Assembly: GCA_031310005.1 (NCBI GenBank)
Contig: CM062384.1
Span: 1,302,001-1,366,000, forward strand
Reading direction: 5' to 3'
DNA length: 64,000 bases
Source of the DNA: Dactylellina haptotyla
Lineage: Eukaryota; Ascomycota; Orbiliomycetes; Orbiliales; Orbiliaceae
Position numbers and translations under genes: made by a program. The notes beneath the pieces were generated by a model, which did not search any database, was not told the DNA's origin, and worked only from the letters and a program-made list of their open reading frames with translations. Shown piece after piece: positions 43,654 through 55,029 of the stretch. Positions within the stretch are counted from its first letter, which is position 1, and each line of letters begins with the position of its first letter.

Positions 43654-44493
43654 TTACCACCACGTCTTCTTGCCTTCGCCCGCACCCGCACCCGCAGTAG
43701 CTAGCGGCTGCTCATCAAGCTTAACTTCCACAGCACTCTCCCCACGTTCCTCTTGTTCCTTTTCCCTCTTCTCGGCTTTCTCTTTCTCTTTATCGCCGAT
43801 GTACTGATCAATCGTCTTGCCGTCAATCACAATTCCCCATCCGAAATCTTCATCCCTCTGCGTCCGCCTAATACCCCAACTACCCAGTCCCTCACCCGGC
43901 CCTCCGACTCTCCCTTCAACCACATATCTATAGTGCGCCTTCCGCTCCATATCCTCGGATATCTGACGACGCTTCTCCAGGATTCTCGCGGTATTAATCC
44001 TATCACTCTCTCTGTATGCGGCGACGAAGCTCTTCGCCGAGGCAATCGGATGTTTCCAGTCCCAGAACGCCAATTCGGCAGCTTGGTCGTGCTCCATGAA
44101 GTTGCGGTACATGACGTACAACGCTAACGAAACGAGGACGCTAACGGCGACGAGGCCGTGCAGCTTTGGGGAGTGCAGGATCCAATGGGCTATCGTGCCA
44201 GGGGCGGGCATCATTCCCGGGTAGTGCGTTCGTTCTTCCTTGTGCGGTTTCTGGGGGAGGGGTTTGTGGGCGGATTCGCGGGGGCGGGGGCCGGTTGGGT
44301 GGGACGGTGGGTTGTATTTGGTGGGCTGTTCGAGGACCACTTGGGTGGGTTTGGGGAATTTGGGCGGGATGCGGAGGAAGCGGACAGCGGTTGTCGGAGT
44401 GGTAATTGGGAGAGTAGCCCGGGCCTGGAGACGAACGAGGCCATTGGGCCATCGCGGGAGGAGGAGCCGCGGGATCGAAGTTGCAGATGCCAT
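43654..44493 (-). CDS. Conserved-type mitochondrial single-pass membrane protein, 279 aa
   Basis: Single exon. I chose the ATG at 44493 because the first residues are Arg-rich and amphipathic (MASATSIPRLLLPRWPNG, LVRLQARATLP), as in a mitochondrial presequence; the frame stays open upstream but is less plausible there. A Pro-rich segment (YNPPSHPTGPRPRES) precedes one transmembrane helix (LHGLVAVSVLVSLALYVMY, about 145-165). The C-terminal half is charged and helical (EKRRQISEDMERKAHYRYV) with a Trp-containing GLGSWGIRRTQRDEDFGWG motif and a Lys/Glu-rich tail. The layout resembles unnamed inner-membrane proteins of filamentous ascomycetes. Function unknown. Confidence 0.7.
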   Translation of the reverse strand: MASATSIPRLLLPRWPNGLVRLQARATLPITTPTTAVRFLRIPPKFPKPTQVVLEQPTKYNPPSHPTGPRPRESAHKPLPQKPHKEERTHYPGMMPAPGTIAHWILHSPKLHGLVAVSVLVSLALYVMYRNFMEHDQAAELAFWDWKHPIASAKSFVAAYRESDRINTARILEKRRQISEDMERKAHYRYVVEGRVGGPGEGLGSWGIRRTQRDEDFGWGIVIDGKTIDQYIGDKEKEKAEKREKEQEERGESAVEVKLDEQPLATAGAGAGEGKKTWW

Positions 44494-45024
44494 TTGAGGC
44501 TGTGGAGATATTCGACGGGTGGTTTTCGATAAAAGGTTTGGTGAGGTTTGGGAGAATTTATAGCAGCAAAATTTCCAACAGCAACACAGTGGAGCTCGGA
44601 AACATGGAAGCAGAAAAGATACCGAGCCGGTGTCAGTTCGTACCATTGCAAGCGAAAGATCTAATCAAAATTACAATATGCAGTTATGTAGTTGAATAGA
44701 CGGCTAGGAAATATATCGCTATTTCTTGGCACTATATTCATTCTTTAGTAAACTTTGACTATGTGCCTCGCAGCTTTCAGTCAAGCAACTACAATTACGG
44801 ACTACAAAGAACTTATGCAAAGTATTCAAAATCTAGAGGAGAAGTCTGAAACCGAGGCCAGCTTAGCTAACCATATAGTGTCGGAATCTTGGTCATTACT
44901 GCAAACACAAACCCCAACGATAGACACTAATTGTCGACTCCATCAAACCAGAACGCCGTATTGTACGTTACAAAAGTCAAATCAATGGAAGAGAGAAAGA
45001 AGAACAGCTATCCAAAGCATTCAT
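44494..45024. other. Intergenic between two minus-strand genes
   Basis: About 530 nt: promoter of the 279-aa protein gene and 3' flank of the RING-CH gene. No gene was seen. Confidence 0.55.
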
Positions 45025-46174
45025 TTATTCTTCTTTAACTCCATCATCTTCCGCATCTTCATCAGGGTCATCAGATCCAATATCCGCAACCCCAGCAGCA
45101 ATTTTATCCAAAATGCCTTTCGTCTAGACATCGCTGTTAGTTTCATCTCGTTCCAACCACGCGAAAAGGGATTCTGAATATAACCTACCCAATTTCTAAC
45201 ATAACCCCAGACAAAGATCAAAAAATTAACCACACCCCAGATGATGATAATCCAACTGAGCTGGCCGAGTCTGTCTCTGCCTTCCCCGCGCCGTGCGACT
45301 CCTGGTGGACCACCGAAAATATACCGTATCCAATGGTGCGAGAACACCAGAACCTTTGCAAAGCCGATGAGCCCCAAGGCGCTCATACCACGGACCATGT
45401 GCTCCAGCCATCCAACTTTGCCACCAGCTGCGTTTCCCATGGGGGTTCTCGGAACGCGATTGGCCATCGTGGGGCCGTAAACGGTGAATCCATTGATGGT
45501 GAAACTGAAGTTACCGCCTTCGACGGCATACCAGGGGTTAACGTATAGGTTAATAATCGGATCGGCGACAAAGCCCCTACAGGTGAAAAGGAAACCAAAT
45601 TAGCAAGCCGGTATCAACCCACTGGCAATAAGTGGAATGATTGACAAACGCACAGAATGTAGACTGTGAGTATAAATATCAGTGCGGTGATGGTGACCTG
45701 CAGGCCCGTACTGGCAATAATCTGTGCGGCCTTCAACCGCTGGAACCTGTACTCGAAATGACAAGTCGGGCATTTGTAGAAACTCTGGGAATTGGCAGAA
45801 TGCAGCCGCCAGGCGCGGAGGCACTCCTCGTGAACGTATCGCGCCGAGCCTTTACATTTACAGGGGGATATGAGGCGACCAAGTTCCTCGTCCGCGTCCT
45901 CAGTCGTGGTGTCGAGACAGATACGGCACTGTTTTACTCTGCGGCGTCTCCGGCGAGGGAGTTCCTGGGTGGTCGAGGGGCCGGCATCTGAAGCGGACGA
46001 GGTCGACGGATGTGAGGTCGGGGTCGCGGATGGGCCGGGTTCTGAGGCGGTGGTGGATGTCTGGGTGTGGATCTGGGGGATCTCGGGCTCGGAGTCCCAT
46101 CCGCCCGGGGTGTTGCTGCTGACCCAGATGTACTGCTGCAGGGCGGCGTCCTGGTCGGTTTCTCCGGTAGCCAT
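45025..46174 (-). CDS. RING-CH (MARCH-type) membrane E3 ubiquitin ligase, three exons
   Basis: Exons are 46174-45654, 45576-45189 and 45123-45025 (335 aa, in frame). The introns are 77 and 65 nt; the second has a GAAACTAAC branch site, and splicing it gives an acidic C-terminus (SDDPDEDAEDDGVKEE) instead of a basic read-through. The N-terminus is Ser/Thr/Pro-rich with an Arg6 patch. The RING-CH C4HC3 zinc domain is at about 83-138 (CRICL...CKCKGSARYVHEECL..W...CPTC). Hydrophobic segments follow it (VTITALIFILTVYIL; near GMSALGLIGFAKVLVF; LSWIIIIWGVVNFLIFVWG). Such proteins ubiquitinate membrane substrates at the ER, endosome or mitochondrion. The specific substrate is unknown. Confidence 0.88.
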
Positions 46175-46800
46175 GATGTGAACCGATGCGATCGATTACT
46201 GTGCGTTCGACAGGCGGATGGAGGGAGGAGGAGGAAGAGGGGGTTGCAGTTGCGGTCCGCAGGAACAGGAACGGGGAGGAGAAGTGGCGGGATGGGTCGG
46301 CATTATATTATCCATCAGTAACCCGGGGCCGGAGGGATTAAACGAAGCTGGCCAGATTGGGGTGGGATGATGTGTGTCCGAGCAGCGACTCTCTGGCAGG
46401 AGACATTGGTCTTTCTAAAGTGCCAAACCGGCGTCTGTATTCTTCCCCATTTATACCCACTCAAGTATGTATATGAATGCATGTTATACAAGAAGGCGAA
46501 CAGATGAAGTCGGGGAGCGTATTCGGAAATACCGTGCTGACTAAGCCGCCTGCGTTGTCGTTGCGGTTGCGGTTGGCCGACCTCACCCAAACACGCTCTC
46601 CTCCTCGCCGCCTGCCGCGTAACCTCCTCCACAGCTGTCCTCCTCGCACCCGTCCCCACGACCTCATCTCCATCGACAACCTCCTCCTGCACCCCTCCGC
46701 CGTCGCATACCCGCATCCAATTACGACCCCGCCGATAGATACGCTTCCTCTCGACCGCCTCTAACCGCCTTCGAGGAGCTCGACCAGCTACGATTCCATC
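46175..46800. promoter_or_regulatory. Divergent promoter region of the RING-CH gene and PRE8
   Basis: 626 bp separate two divergent start codons. The PRE8-proximal side is C-rich on the plus strand. I found no exact proteasome-associated control element (GGTGGCAAA). Confidence 0.45.
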
Positions 46801-47968
46801 ATGGCAGACAGATACTCCTTCTCGTTAACCACCTTCTCTCCAAGGTACATAGCACCCCGTTCCGAGCTATATCGAGCTTCAGCTGTGCTAACTCTGCTCT
46901 GCCCCGTAGCGGAAAGCTTGTCCAGATAGGTTCGCAAAAGCTCCACCGCCCGGAATCCGTCGTCGTCTGCCAGAAGCTATCGATAAACTGACATGTATTC
47001 CCCCACCTTTTCGTATCTGCAGAATACGCCTTGAACGCCGTAAACCAAGGAATAACAGCCCTCGGTATCAAAGGTACGTCCTCGTAATCATCTCACCTAT
47101 ATCCCCTTTAGAAGCCATGCATTCTCCAAAGAAAACACATCTTTTATATGCGTATATATCCCACTTTCCCTTCCATACGCATCCATACAAACCCATGCTC
47201 CACCGCAACAACCCTCGTCAACTAACGCCATCCCCAATCCGGCAGCAACAAACGGCGTCGTCCTTGCCACGGAAAAAAAATCCTCCTCTTCTTTAATAAC
47301 TCCCAACTCCCTCGAGAAAATCTCCCTCATCACGCCCAACATTGGCATGGTCTATGCGGGCATGGGCCCGGACTTTCGCGTCCTCGTCGACAAGGCCCGT
47401 AAGGTCTCGCACACCTCCTACAAGCGCATCTACAACGAATACCCGCCCACCCGCATCCTCGTCCAGGAGGTCGCCCGCGTCGTGCAGGAGGCCACCCAGA
47501 GCGGTGGTGTCAGGCCTTACGGTGTGAGTATTCTGGTTGCCGGCTGGGACGAGCACACCAACCAGCCCAGCTTGTATCAGGTCGATCCATCGGGGAGTTA
47601 TTTCCCATGGAAGGCGACGGCGATAGGTAAGAGCGCGACCAGTGCGAAGACCTTCTTGGAGAAGAGGTACGCCGAGGGATTGGAGTTGGAGGATGCGATA
47701 CACGTTGCCTTGTTGACATTGAAGGAGACAATCGAGGGAGAGATGAACGGTGATACCGTCGAGATTGGTAGGTCTCTTCCTGTTTCTGCCCACCGCCGTC
47801 TGAACCAGTCCAGAGTAGGCAGAATATCGAACTGACAGCGCATCTATAGGTATCGTCGGTCCACCAGCAGATCACCTGTTAGGATACGAGGGTGTTGAGG
47901 GCTCACAAGGCCCGCGATTTAGAAAGCTAACACCACAGGAGATCGAAGACTACCTTACTAACTTATAA
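46801..47968 (+). CDS. PRE8: 20S proteasome alpha-2 subunit (Pre8), five exons
   Basis: Exons are 46801-46844, 46910-46929, 47023-47073, 47246-47767 and 47850-47968 (251 aa, in frame). Exon 2 has only 20 nt. The N-terminus [20 protein letters not shown] then [11 protein letters not shown] is the alpha-subunit signature that gates the 20S core, and GVVLATEKK follows. The rest is the Ntn-hydrolase fold without a catalytic Thr ([52 protein letters not shown]). Length matches yeast Pre8. Intron 3 ends with a CAACTAACG branch site and CGGCAG. The subunit sits in the outer alpha ring of the proteasome in cytosol and nucleus. Confidence 0.95.
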
Positions 47969-49943
47969 GCTGATACCTCTTTGTTTGATAAGACTTATTT
48001 TTTTTCGAAATAGAAATAAAACAAAAAGTATACTCAGCCAGTATATATCATGATCTCTATACCGCTGGCTATAAAATATATATCCAAAAAGGGCACCAGC
48101 GTTCTTATCACCACTGAGGTTCTCATATTCATCATCAATCGCCTTCTATCTCCAAAAAAGTAGAAAAATGACAAAAGACACATCATTGAAGAAATTCCCA
48201 AAGGTAAACCATGCCCGCCATCCCACCAATCCATCTTCCCCCTTTTACAAACAAGAGAGAGAGAGAGAAAACCTGCGCACCATTAAGTTGCCACAAAGCC
48301 AGCAAACCTCCCGGTTTCATCCTACCCACATGGCGTGTCAATTAGTCTGTGCTGCAAAGATCCATTTTCATCACCCGTCGTTTTTTATCTCTTCGACAGA
48401 TGAATCCCACCTCACCCCTCACATTCTATGGATTTCTTTCTCTTCTTTCTGAAGATTTAGGGATTTATAGTATACTCACCTGAACCCTACCCCTCTCCGC
48501 ACCCCGCGAGGCCATCACTATATGAGCGCGTCTTGTGTCTCATGATGTGTCTCCCGAGGATGTTTTTGAAAAAAGGCAGGCGGCGTGTGTTTCTCTTTGA
48601 GTAGAGGAGTGTAATGTAGATATCGGTACGGACGGGTTCTCCACCGGGAGACCAATTTGTTTCTATACGCTGTATCTTGGTGAACTGGGGTGGGAAATAC
48701 TTTCCCCCAACCTTTGGTGCTATTACAAAACTTGATAATATGTCGGTAGTATATGTATGTCGATGTCTACCTCGGTATTTATAGCAGTGCAGAATAAATG
48801 CTTAATCAATGAGATCTCAATCCTACAATGTGGGAAAAATCCATACTAAAGAAGCCAAATAACCTGTGTTCTTTTAATTTTCTCTAGTACACAAAGAAAA
48901 AGAAGATATATAATAGAAAACAAATAAGAAGAGAAGAAAAAAAGATGCGAAAAGCTGTCGTCTTAGAGGGGAAAGGGCAGGTTTTTGTCCAAAACACAAA
49001 CTGCAAAGCTACAACAGAATAGCTTTTGTGGGTTTCTCAATAAAAAACGGGGAGAGAGGAATAAGCATCAAACAACGTAAACCAAAACCGGAGCAGTGAA
49101 AAAGAAGCATTACTTCGTTACGTTTCGATTTCACCGTGCAGAGAAAAGAAAAGAAAAAAGAAGAGGGCAAAGAGGAGGAGTTTGCTGTAGTAGGTAGGTA
49201 GGCGGATTCATTTTTCGAATATAGATAGGGAACGCATGCGAAGCTAGCTGGACAATAAAATAAAAAGGACGCTGAATCGCAAGGTTGTAAATTGATAAAA
49301 CCATAGGTCTGGAAGAGTTGGATGTACGGGGTGTGCGCGCGTGCGAGTATGGTTTTCGACGAAAGGGAGACTATTAGTGCTGCTAGGTGTAACTAATCTC
49401 ATCGGGGGGTTGGGGATAATTTTTTTTTCGCAAGAAAACAGGAGTCCGCAAATACGATAGAGGGGAATAAGATGAAGAGAAAAGCAAAAAACAGTTACGC
49501 CGACCTTAAGAAATTAATAAACTCCTCCTTCGGTATTTTTGGTTAAACGTGAAGACATCAACAAAAGACGGGAACAAATAAACAAGAGGTATAAATGTAG
49601 AAATAATTGAGAACTTGATGACTGAAAACGGCCATCGAGCAGATGGAATAGGAAAGCGGGAGAAAAATTGGGGATATCAGTGGTGAGTGGGGGTTTTAGC
49701 GGGAGAGGTATGTGCGATCTTTGATTGGATGCCGCTAAAGGCAGATTTTACGAAAGGATTTTGGTTGTCAATTTGGGTATATAAAAATTTCCAAAGTGCT
49801 GTCCAATGTGGGCTAGTCAATCTGAAAGAGCTGAGGTTTCGAAGAAGAAAAGAAGGCCAGGCGAGAGTCGGTGGCTAAAAGGTGAGATTTATGCGTTCGT
49901 AAATCGGTGGAACATATTGAATAAGGTAAGCCGGATAGGTAAT
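47969..49943. other. Convergent non-coding region, purine-rich on the plus strand
   Basis: 2 kb between PRE8 and the minus-strand proline-rich gene. From about 48880 to 49200 it is strongly A/G-rich on the plus strand (GAAGAAAAGAAAA-type runs) with a GTAG tetranucleotide repeat near 49190. This probably includes a long 3' UTR of the minus-strand gene. No gene was seen. Confidence 0.45.
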
Positions 49944-50688
49944 CTACTGTGGCAGTGGCGGTGGAGGAGGGGGCGGCAAAGCAGGGCCGGCGTTTTCCCA
50001 TACTATTCTCAAGGTCTTGCCATTGATCAGATGGATGGAAACGATATTTGCAGATTCGCTAGCGCTCTGTAACACCAAAAACACATCGTGTAACGAAGTG
50101 ATATTAACTCGTTAGCAAATCTTATTCAATTTCACATTCTAGATTTTTGAGCAGGTGCAAGTTTGAACCCAAAAGCCAGGGGTGTGAGTTACGAGCCAAG
50201 GAGGGGCAGAGGGGGGAGGGAGACAGGGCAAAGGAGGAGGGACATGCAAGCAAGAGATGCAGGCTAACGTGTCGTGCACTTGATTGAGCGACGACTGCGT
50301 CTTTCTGCTGCACCATTATGCACTCAGAGGCAAAATGAAAAAAAAAAATTGCGGAAGAATTGAAAAGAAGGTTCGAAACGAAATTTCGAAGATTAAAGAA
50401 ATTCAAGAAATTGATGGTTCATCCACGTACAATGAGAATGTCGCTACCATTTCCAGGCTGTGTGTTCACCAAAGTGACGGTCCCGCCATTCGGTGTTGTC
50501 GTAGTTGTTTGTTGCAAGGTTGAGTCCTCTGGTGGGTACTGAGGATGCTGCGATGAACCAGACCCTGGAGGTGGCGGCGGAGGCAGGTTTGGCAGCACTC
50601 TTCGAGCAGCGATGACGGGAACAGGGCCCTCGGACGCGACCGAGGTTTTGGGCCCCCCGAGGAGTGATAAACCGCGACGAGATGGCAT
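49944..50688 (-). CDS. Small proline-rich hypothetical protein, two exons
   Basis: Exons are 50688-50431 and 50066-49944, both phase 0 (126 aa). The intron is 364 nt, long for this window, with donor GTACGT and acceptor GTTACAG. The protein starts MPSRRGLSLLGGPKTS, has a Pro run (LPPPPPPGSGS), a Thr/Gly part (TTTTTPNGGTVTLVNTQPG) and then, from exon 2, SANIVSIHLINGKTLRIVW and a second Pro run before the stop. The smooth continuation of hydrophobic beta-like sequence across the join supports the splice. No family was recognised. The 5' side is a long purine-rich stretch that could be its leader. Confidence 0.55.
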
Positions 50689-53600
50689 GCTTTTTTCTAG
50701 GATTTTGTTTCCACTCGAACGAGATCTGGATTTTACAAGATATCGAACAACGCCTGTAGAGTTGGGATGGAGGGGAGATGGATGGCGGAAAAGCAAAATC
50801 AGAAGGTCGATAAAAAGGTCGTTAACGATCCCGAATGAGAATTTTATCCCTAGGCGGGTCTGATCGGCAGCAGCAGGTGGTTGTGGTCGCCTCGATTGCC
50901 TGTTCCTAGCCCGGAGGTCGGTGATTGGTTCGTTGACTACCGGTCAGAGGTTCAATTTCAAGGCCGGGACGGGGGTCGTATTCTTTGCGATGTGCTGCTT
51001 GTTTTGGGGCAGCGGGTGGTGGGATTCCCTGGAGGGGAGCCGGGTGAGAGACGCTGAGGATGGTGGTGCCTAGATGAGCTCTGTTGCAGAGAGCGAGAGC
51101 GAGATGCTGCAAGAGAATACCACGCCGGCACACGGACACACCCACAATCCGGTTGTCCTTCTCGTGCTTGTCCTCGGTGAGTCGGTGGAGGCCAATGATT
51201 GATCCGGAGAGAGAGAGGTTGAGATTGCGGCTGGAGTGGTCGTCTTCGTCTTCGTCGTTTGTGGTTGTGGTTGTGGTTGTGCGGTTGCGGTGGCAGGTGG
51301 CAGGTGTTGGCGTTGTGGGCAGATCGGGACAATCAATCAGTTGGGCAACACAGGCAGCAGGTTGGGCCGGGCTGTGGGACAGAAAGGAGATTCGTTATCG
51401 ACGACGGTGGCGGATACGGCCTACACGATGCTGCGACGGACAGATGTCGATTAGAGAGGAGCCCAACGGAGAGGGAAGTGCGAGGAGGGAGAGGGAGAGG
51501 GAGAAGGTCAAGAGAGTGTGTGTGGTAGGAAGAAGACGAAGAAGAAGAAGTATGGAGGCTGGCGATGGGGGAGACGGGAAACGGAGGAGCAGCAGCAGCA
51601 GCAACGGCCGCAATAATTATAATTTGATTGTGGTGGAGGACGGATAGCAAGCGAGACGGGCAGAGAGGAAAAAGTGGAATGGGAAATTGAAGCTGACGAT
51701 GGCCTGCAGCTGGGCACCGAACACGAACAGCGGCCAGTCCAACTGGCGTGGGTTTAGCGACACCGCCAGCCCATTCATTCATTCATTCATAAATTCATAA
51801 ATTCATTCAGATAGTTCAAGGAAGAAAGAAGAAGAAAAGCAACCAACCTGACAGGATGCAACGAAACCGGCCTTGTCTCACGCACAGGCAGCAAGACAGA
51901 CGAACGAACGATATGGATCTGGCTGTGGGACAGCAGCGAGTGCACGAGTGGAGCAGCACGATTGCTGTGTGCTTTATGCTTCTGATGTTGTGCGACGAAC
52001 GGGGGGTTATTATTACTGATGGAGGTGGTAAATTGTATGCCATGTAAATTCAGGTAATTCAAGAGCCTCGAACGGATGGGTCGGTACGTTTCTTCTTCTC
52101 TCGGCCACGGAAATACCTTTTTGCTCGCCGGCAGGGGAATCTACGGAATGGAAGAAGAGAAGGGGAAGGAAAACGGAAAGGCCACTGCAAATCAGAATAC
52201 TATTTCAACCTAACGACACGAATAGCTAGAAAGAAAGAAAGAGAGAAGGAAGGCAGGAGAAGGAAAAAAAAAAAAAAAGTTGCCATCGGGCCTAAAACGA
52301 AGTTAGTGGAATGCACGCTGTTAGCATGTTATGCAAGCCATACCTCTCTCCCTCCGGACCAGAACAGAAAGCAAGACCGAAGAGGTCCGCCTCAAATTTA
52401 GAAACCGCTTCTCGCTCGAGATCTCAAAGGCCCACTATGCCTGACACAGGTCCCGATCTTCGATTGATGCATGCAAGTGCAACTTGGAAAAGATATCATC
52501 CATCCTTATCCTGCACGTCTCGTCATGTCCTGTTTCCCAACAAGAATCAAAATCCCGGCGGTATATCGTTAGATATCAGATAGAAATGACCTTCTTCTAT
52601 CGACAGCTGGCTCCCATTGATACCGGACCCCCGTTTCTATTATATAACATTAATCAAAGGCCTTTATAACCAGACCCGCTACGCTGTGACAGTTTTTCAG
52701 TTCTGCCGGATGGATCACCCACCGCTGGCCTCCGCCCGCACGCCGATATCCCGTGGGGATGTTCGTTCAATTGGAATCGTGAACCCTACCGCAGAAAAGT
52801 AAAAAGGGAAAACCCGAAGGAAAGAGAAGAAAAAAAAAATCACACCCTGTGCCGGGTCGCACATTTCAACTGTCTGCAATCGAGTACGCCGAAAATCCTC
52901 AAAAGTCATTCAAATCGCATGCGAGGTACCAAGAGTAGCATGCGCACGACAGGGAGCTAGCTTGTTCGCCAGTCCCAGACTCGTCATTACAGTTAGCAAA
53001 ACTTACGTCTTCGGCCACTGTCCTATGCCTGTCTAGGATATGACCATGTTAAAACGTATAGTTCGAAATGCAAGTGCCATAAGTTTCGCCAATTGGGACA
53101 ACCCCAACCTGGTGATGGAGTCAGCCAAAAAATAGAGAAAAGAGCCCTTGCTACCTTTTCTTTCGCTAATTCCCCAACCAAAAGGTTCGCCCTGTTTTGC
53201 TTTTCGCTTGCAACATGTCTGAACAGGTGAAAAAGAAAATTGGCCCCAGCTTTCTGGCTAGCACTTGCAAAAAACTCGAACCCGGCGGACCCAGCTAGCT
53301 TTGTTTCGGCTCTAGAGTCGTTCCTTCGCTTCGTGCTCTCGTGGGTACCAATTTAGCCTATGCAACATGCATACCAAGAGATTTCCTGGGTTTTGTTATC
53401 TACGAATCAAAATAGTCGGCCGTCGATTGTTCTAATCGATACGACCGTTTTATGTCTCTCAACGGCCGTTATTCTTTTTTCTTGTTTAATCCCACCTGGC
53501 TGCTGCGGGGTCTTTATTTATATATATAAACCCGGTCGTTGATCTCTCTTCGCTTGGACGCGGATTTCCAGGCAATTCGATTGGAGAGGGCGGCCTGGTT

Positions 53601-53820
53601 GGTTATTGATTGCGAAGCTGGGATGCTGCATATCTGCATGACATACTGATCTCCAACTATTTCTTCCAGAAGTTCGAAAGGATTGTTCCATCACGATATT
53701 AATATAAAACATCCTGTCCCATGCTTAAAACAACCAGGGTATCAAAATCGCACAGTCGCAAGCCCAGCCAACCAGCGATCAGCTGGCCAGATGTTGGAGA
53801 ATCCTATAGAGTATCATCCC
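50689..53820. other. Long non-coding stretch with simple repeats
   Basis: 3.1 kb between the proline-rich gene and the F-box gene, purine-rich on the plus strand around 51180-51680 (GAGAGG and GAAGAAG runs), with an ATTC microsatellite at 51773-51809 and an A-run near 52265-52280. The long open frames at 51084-51782 on both strands are products of this simple composition. It is a probable promoter and leader of the proline-rich gene. Confidence 0.45.
51773..51809 (+). repeat. ATTC/AAATTC microsatellite
   Basis: Five or more ATTC units followed by AAATTCAT-type units. Confidence 0.8.
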
Positions 53821-55029
53821 TCACGAATCCGCACATATCAACCTGACACCAAGCAGATGACACAGCACGAATAGATAATCACCCTGCGAATACGCCAGTC
53901 GCTCCAGCCATCCCGGCCCGTTATACGTGCTCCTATGCAGCTTCAAATCCGTCTTCCAAATATTATTCATTAGCAATTTCTTCAGAAATCCTCCACAAGA
54001 AAAACATGGTCGAGATAAACCTACCCTAACCTCCTTCAACTCCAATACTGATTTCCCCAGATCTAATGTCTCGGGCATATCAGGATACACATACACATCC
54101 TCCATCCGACTCATGCACCTGACAATCTCCCCTCTGACACCATCCCGCAGCTCGTTCAACCGATAAAGCCCATCCCGCACCTCCTTCGTATGAACATGCG
54201 CCAGTCGCGACAACATCATCCCGCCCACCCTACCCCCTCCCTCACCTCCTTCCCCAACTGTATCCCTTCGCCGTCCCATAACCTCAGCGACGAGACTCAC
54301 GCCGCCTCCACTCCCCCCTCCCCCTCCTCCAGATAATGCCACCTCCCCGCCGCTTCTCCGCCTTCCCTTCTCGTTGTAGTACCCCACCACCCGTTTCTCA
54401 ACCCCATAAAACCCCACCACCAGATCCGCGACCCGCATGCGCGGACAGTCCTCCAACCGCAGATACCTCAATCCGCGACAGGTATCCAGCAAATCCCTCA
54501 GGAGGTATTTATCCACCATCGTCCGACTGAGGTCGATAGAGGTATACATCACCAGCGGGAGCAACCTCGCTAGCACGGTAAGCGTCGTATCAATCGATAG
54601 ATACCGCGGCGGTTGATCCGGACTGCTGCTTCCACCACTGCTACCACCATCACTCCCAGTAGCAGTTCCCACAAGAGTATTAGTAGCAACAGCAGTAGTA
54701 GTAGAATTTCCATGATACCAAGGAATAGTAGCAAGCGAAGAACCACCCCCAGGACTGTGACTCCTCACCGCGATCGTGCTAGCGAAAACACTCGTCGCAT
54801 CCCGAACGCGGTCCGCATGCTTCGTTCTATCGATCGAATAAAACGACACGGCCCGCCACGCAGCATGCGAGGAGAGTAAACAGTCTCTTGTCGCGCGAGA
54901 AACCGCAGACCAAGCGATCAGATCGATGGTCTGGAGGTATGTAACAATGCAGTCCAGTATCGGCGGGATGAGGACTAGCCGGATAATCGTCGGTCTGGGC
55001 TCTACTGTTTGGGTATTTTCTTTTTCCAT
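53821..55029 (-). CDS. F-box protein with degenerate leucine-rich part
   Basis: Single exon, 402 aa, taking the ATG at 55029 (MEKENTQTVEPRPT). The F-box lies at about 17-62 (IPPILDCIVTYLQTIDLIAWSAVSRATRDCL..AAWRAVSF), the Skp1-binding module of SCF ubiquitin ligases. Leu-rich repeats follow loosely (YTSIDLSRTMVDKYLL, CRGLRYLRLEDCPRMRVADL), interrupted by Gly/Ser loops. The C-terminal block has the FLKKLLMNNIWKTDLKLH and GWLERLA pattern seen in fungal F-box proteins. A 72-nt in-frame segment (54024-53953) has intron-like ends (GTAGGT...GGAAG with TTGCTAATG), but its translation fits the C-terminal block, so I keep it as coding. Substrate unknown. Confidence 0.72.
   Translation of the reverse strand: MEKENTQTVEPRPTIIRLVLIPPILDCIVTYLQTIDLIAWSAVSRATRDCLLSSHAAWRAVSFYSIDRTKHADRVRDATSVFASTIAVRSHSPGGGSSLATIPWYHGNSTTTAVATNTLVGTATGSDGGSSGGSSSPDQPPRYLSIDTTLTVLARLLPLVMYTSIDLSRTMVDKYLLRDLLDTCRGLRYLRLEDCPRMRVADLVVGFYGVEKRVVGYYNEKGRRRSGGEVALSGGGGGGSGGGVSLVAEVMGRRRDTVGEGGEGGGRVGGMMLSRLAHVHTKEVRDGLYRLNELRDGVRGEIVRCMSRMEDVYVYPDMPETLDLGKSVLELKEVRVGLSRPCFSCGGFLKKLLMNNIWKTDLKLHRSTYNGPGWLERLAYSQGDYLFVLCHLLGVRLICADS

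Noticed and set aside
51084-51782. Long overlapping frames on both strands
   Set aside because: Produced by purine-rich simple sequence; translations are Arg/Glu or Ser/Leu runs.
53953-54024. 72-nt possible intron in the F-box gene
   Set aside because: It has GT...AG ends and a branch-like TTGCTAATG, but it is a multiple of three, open, and its translation fits the usual C-terminal block of fungal F-box proteins.
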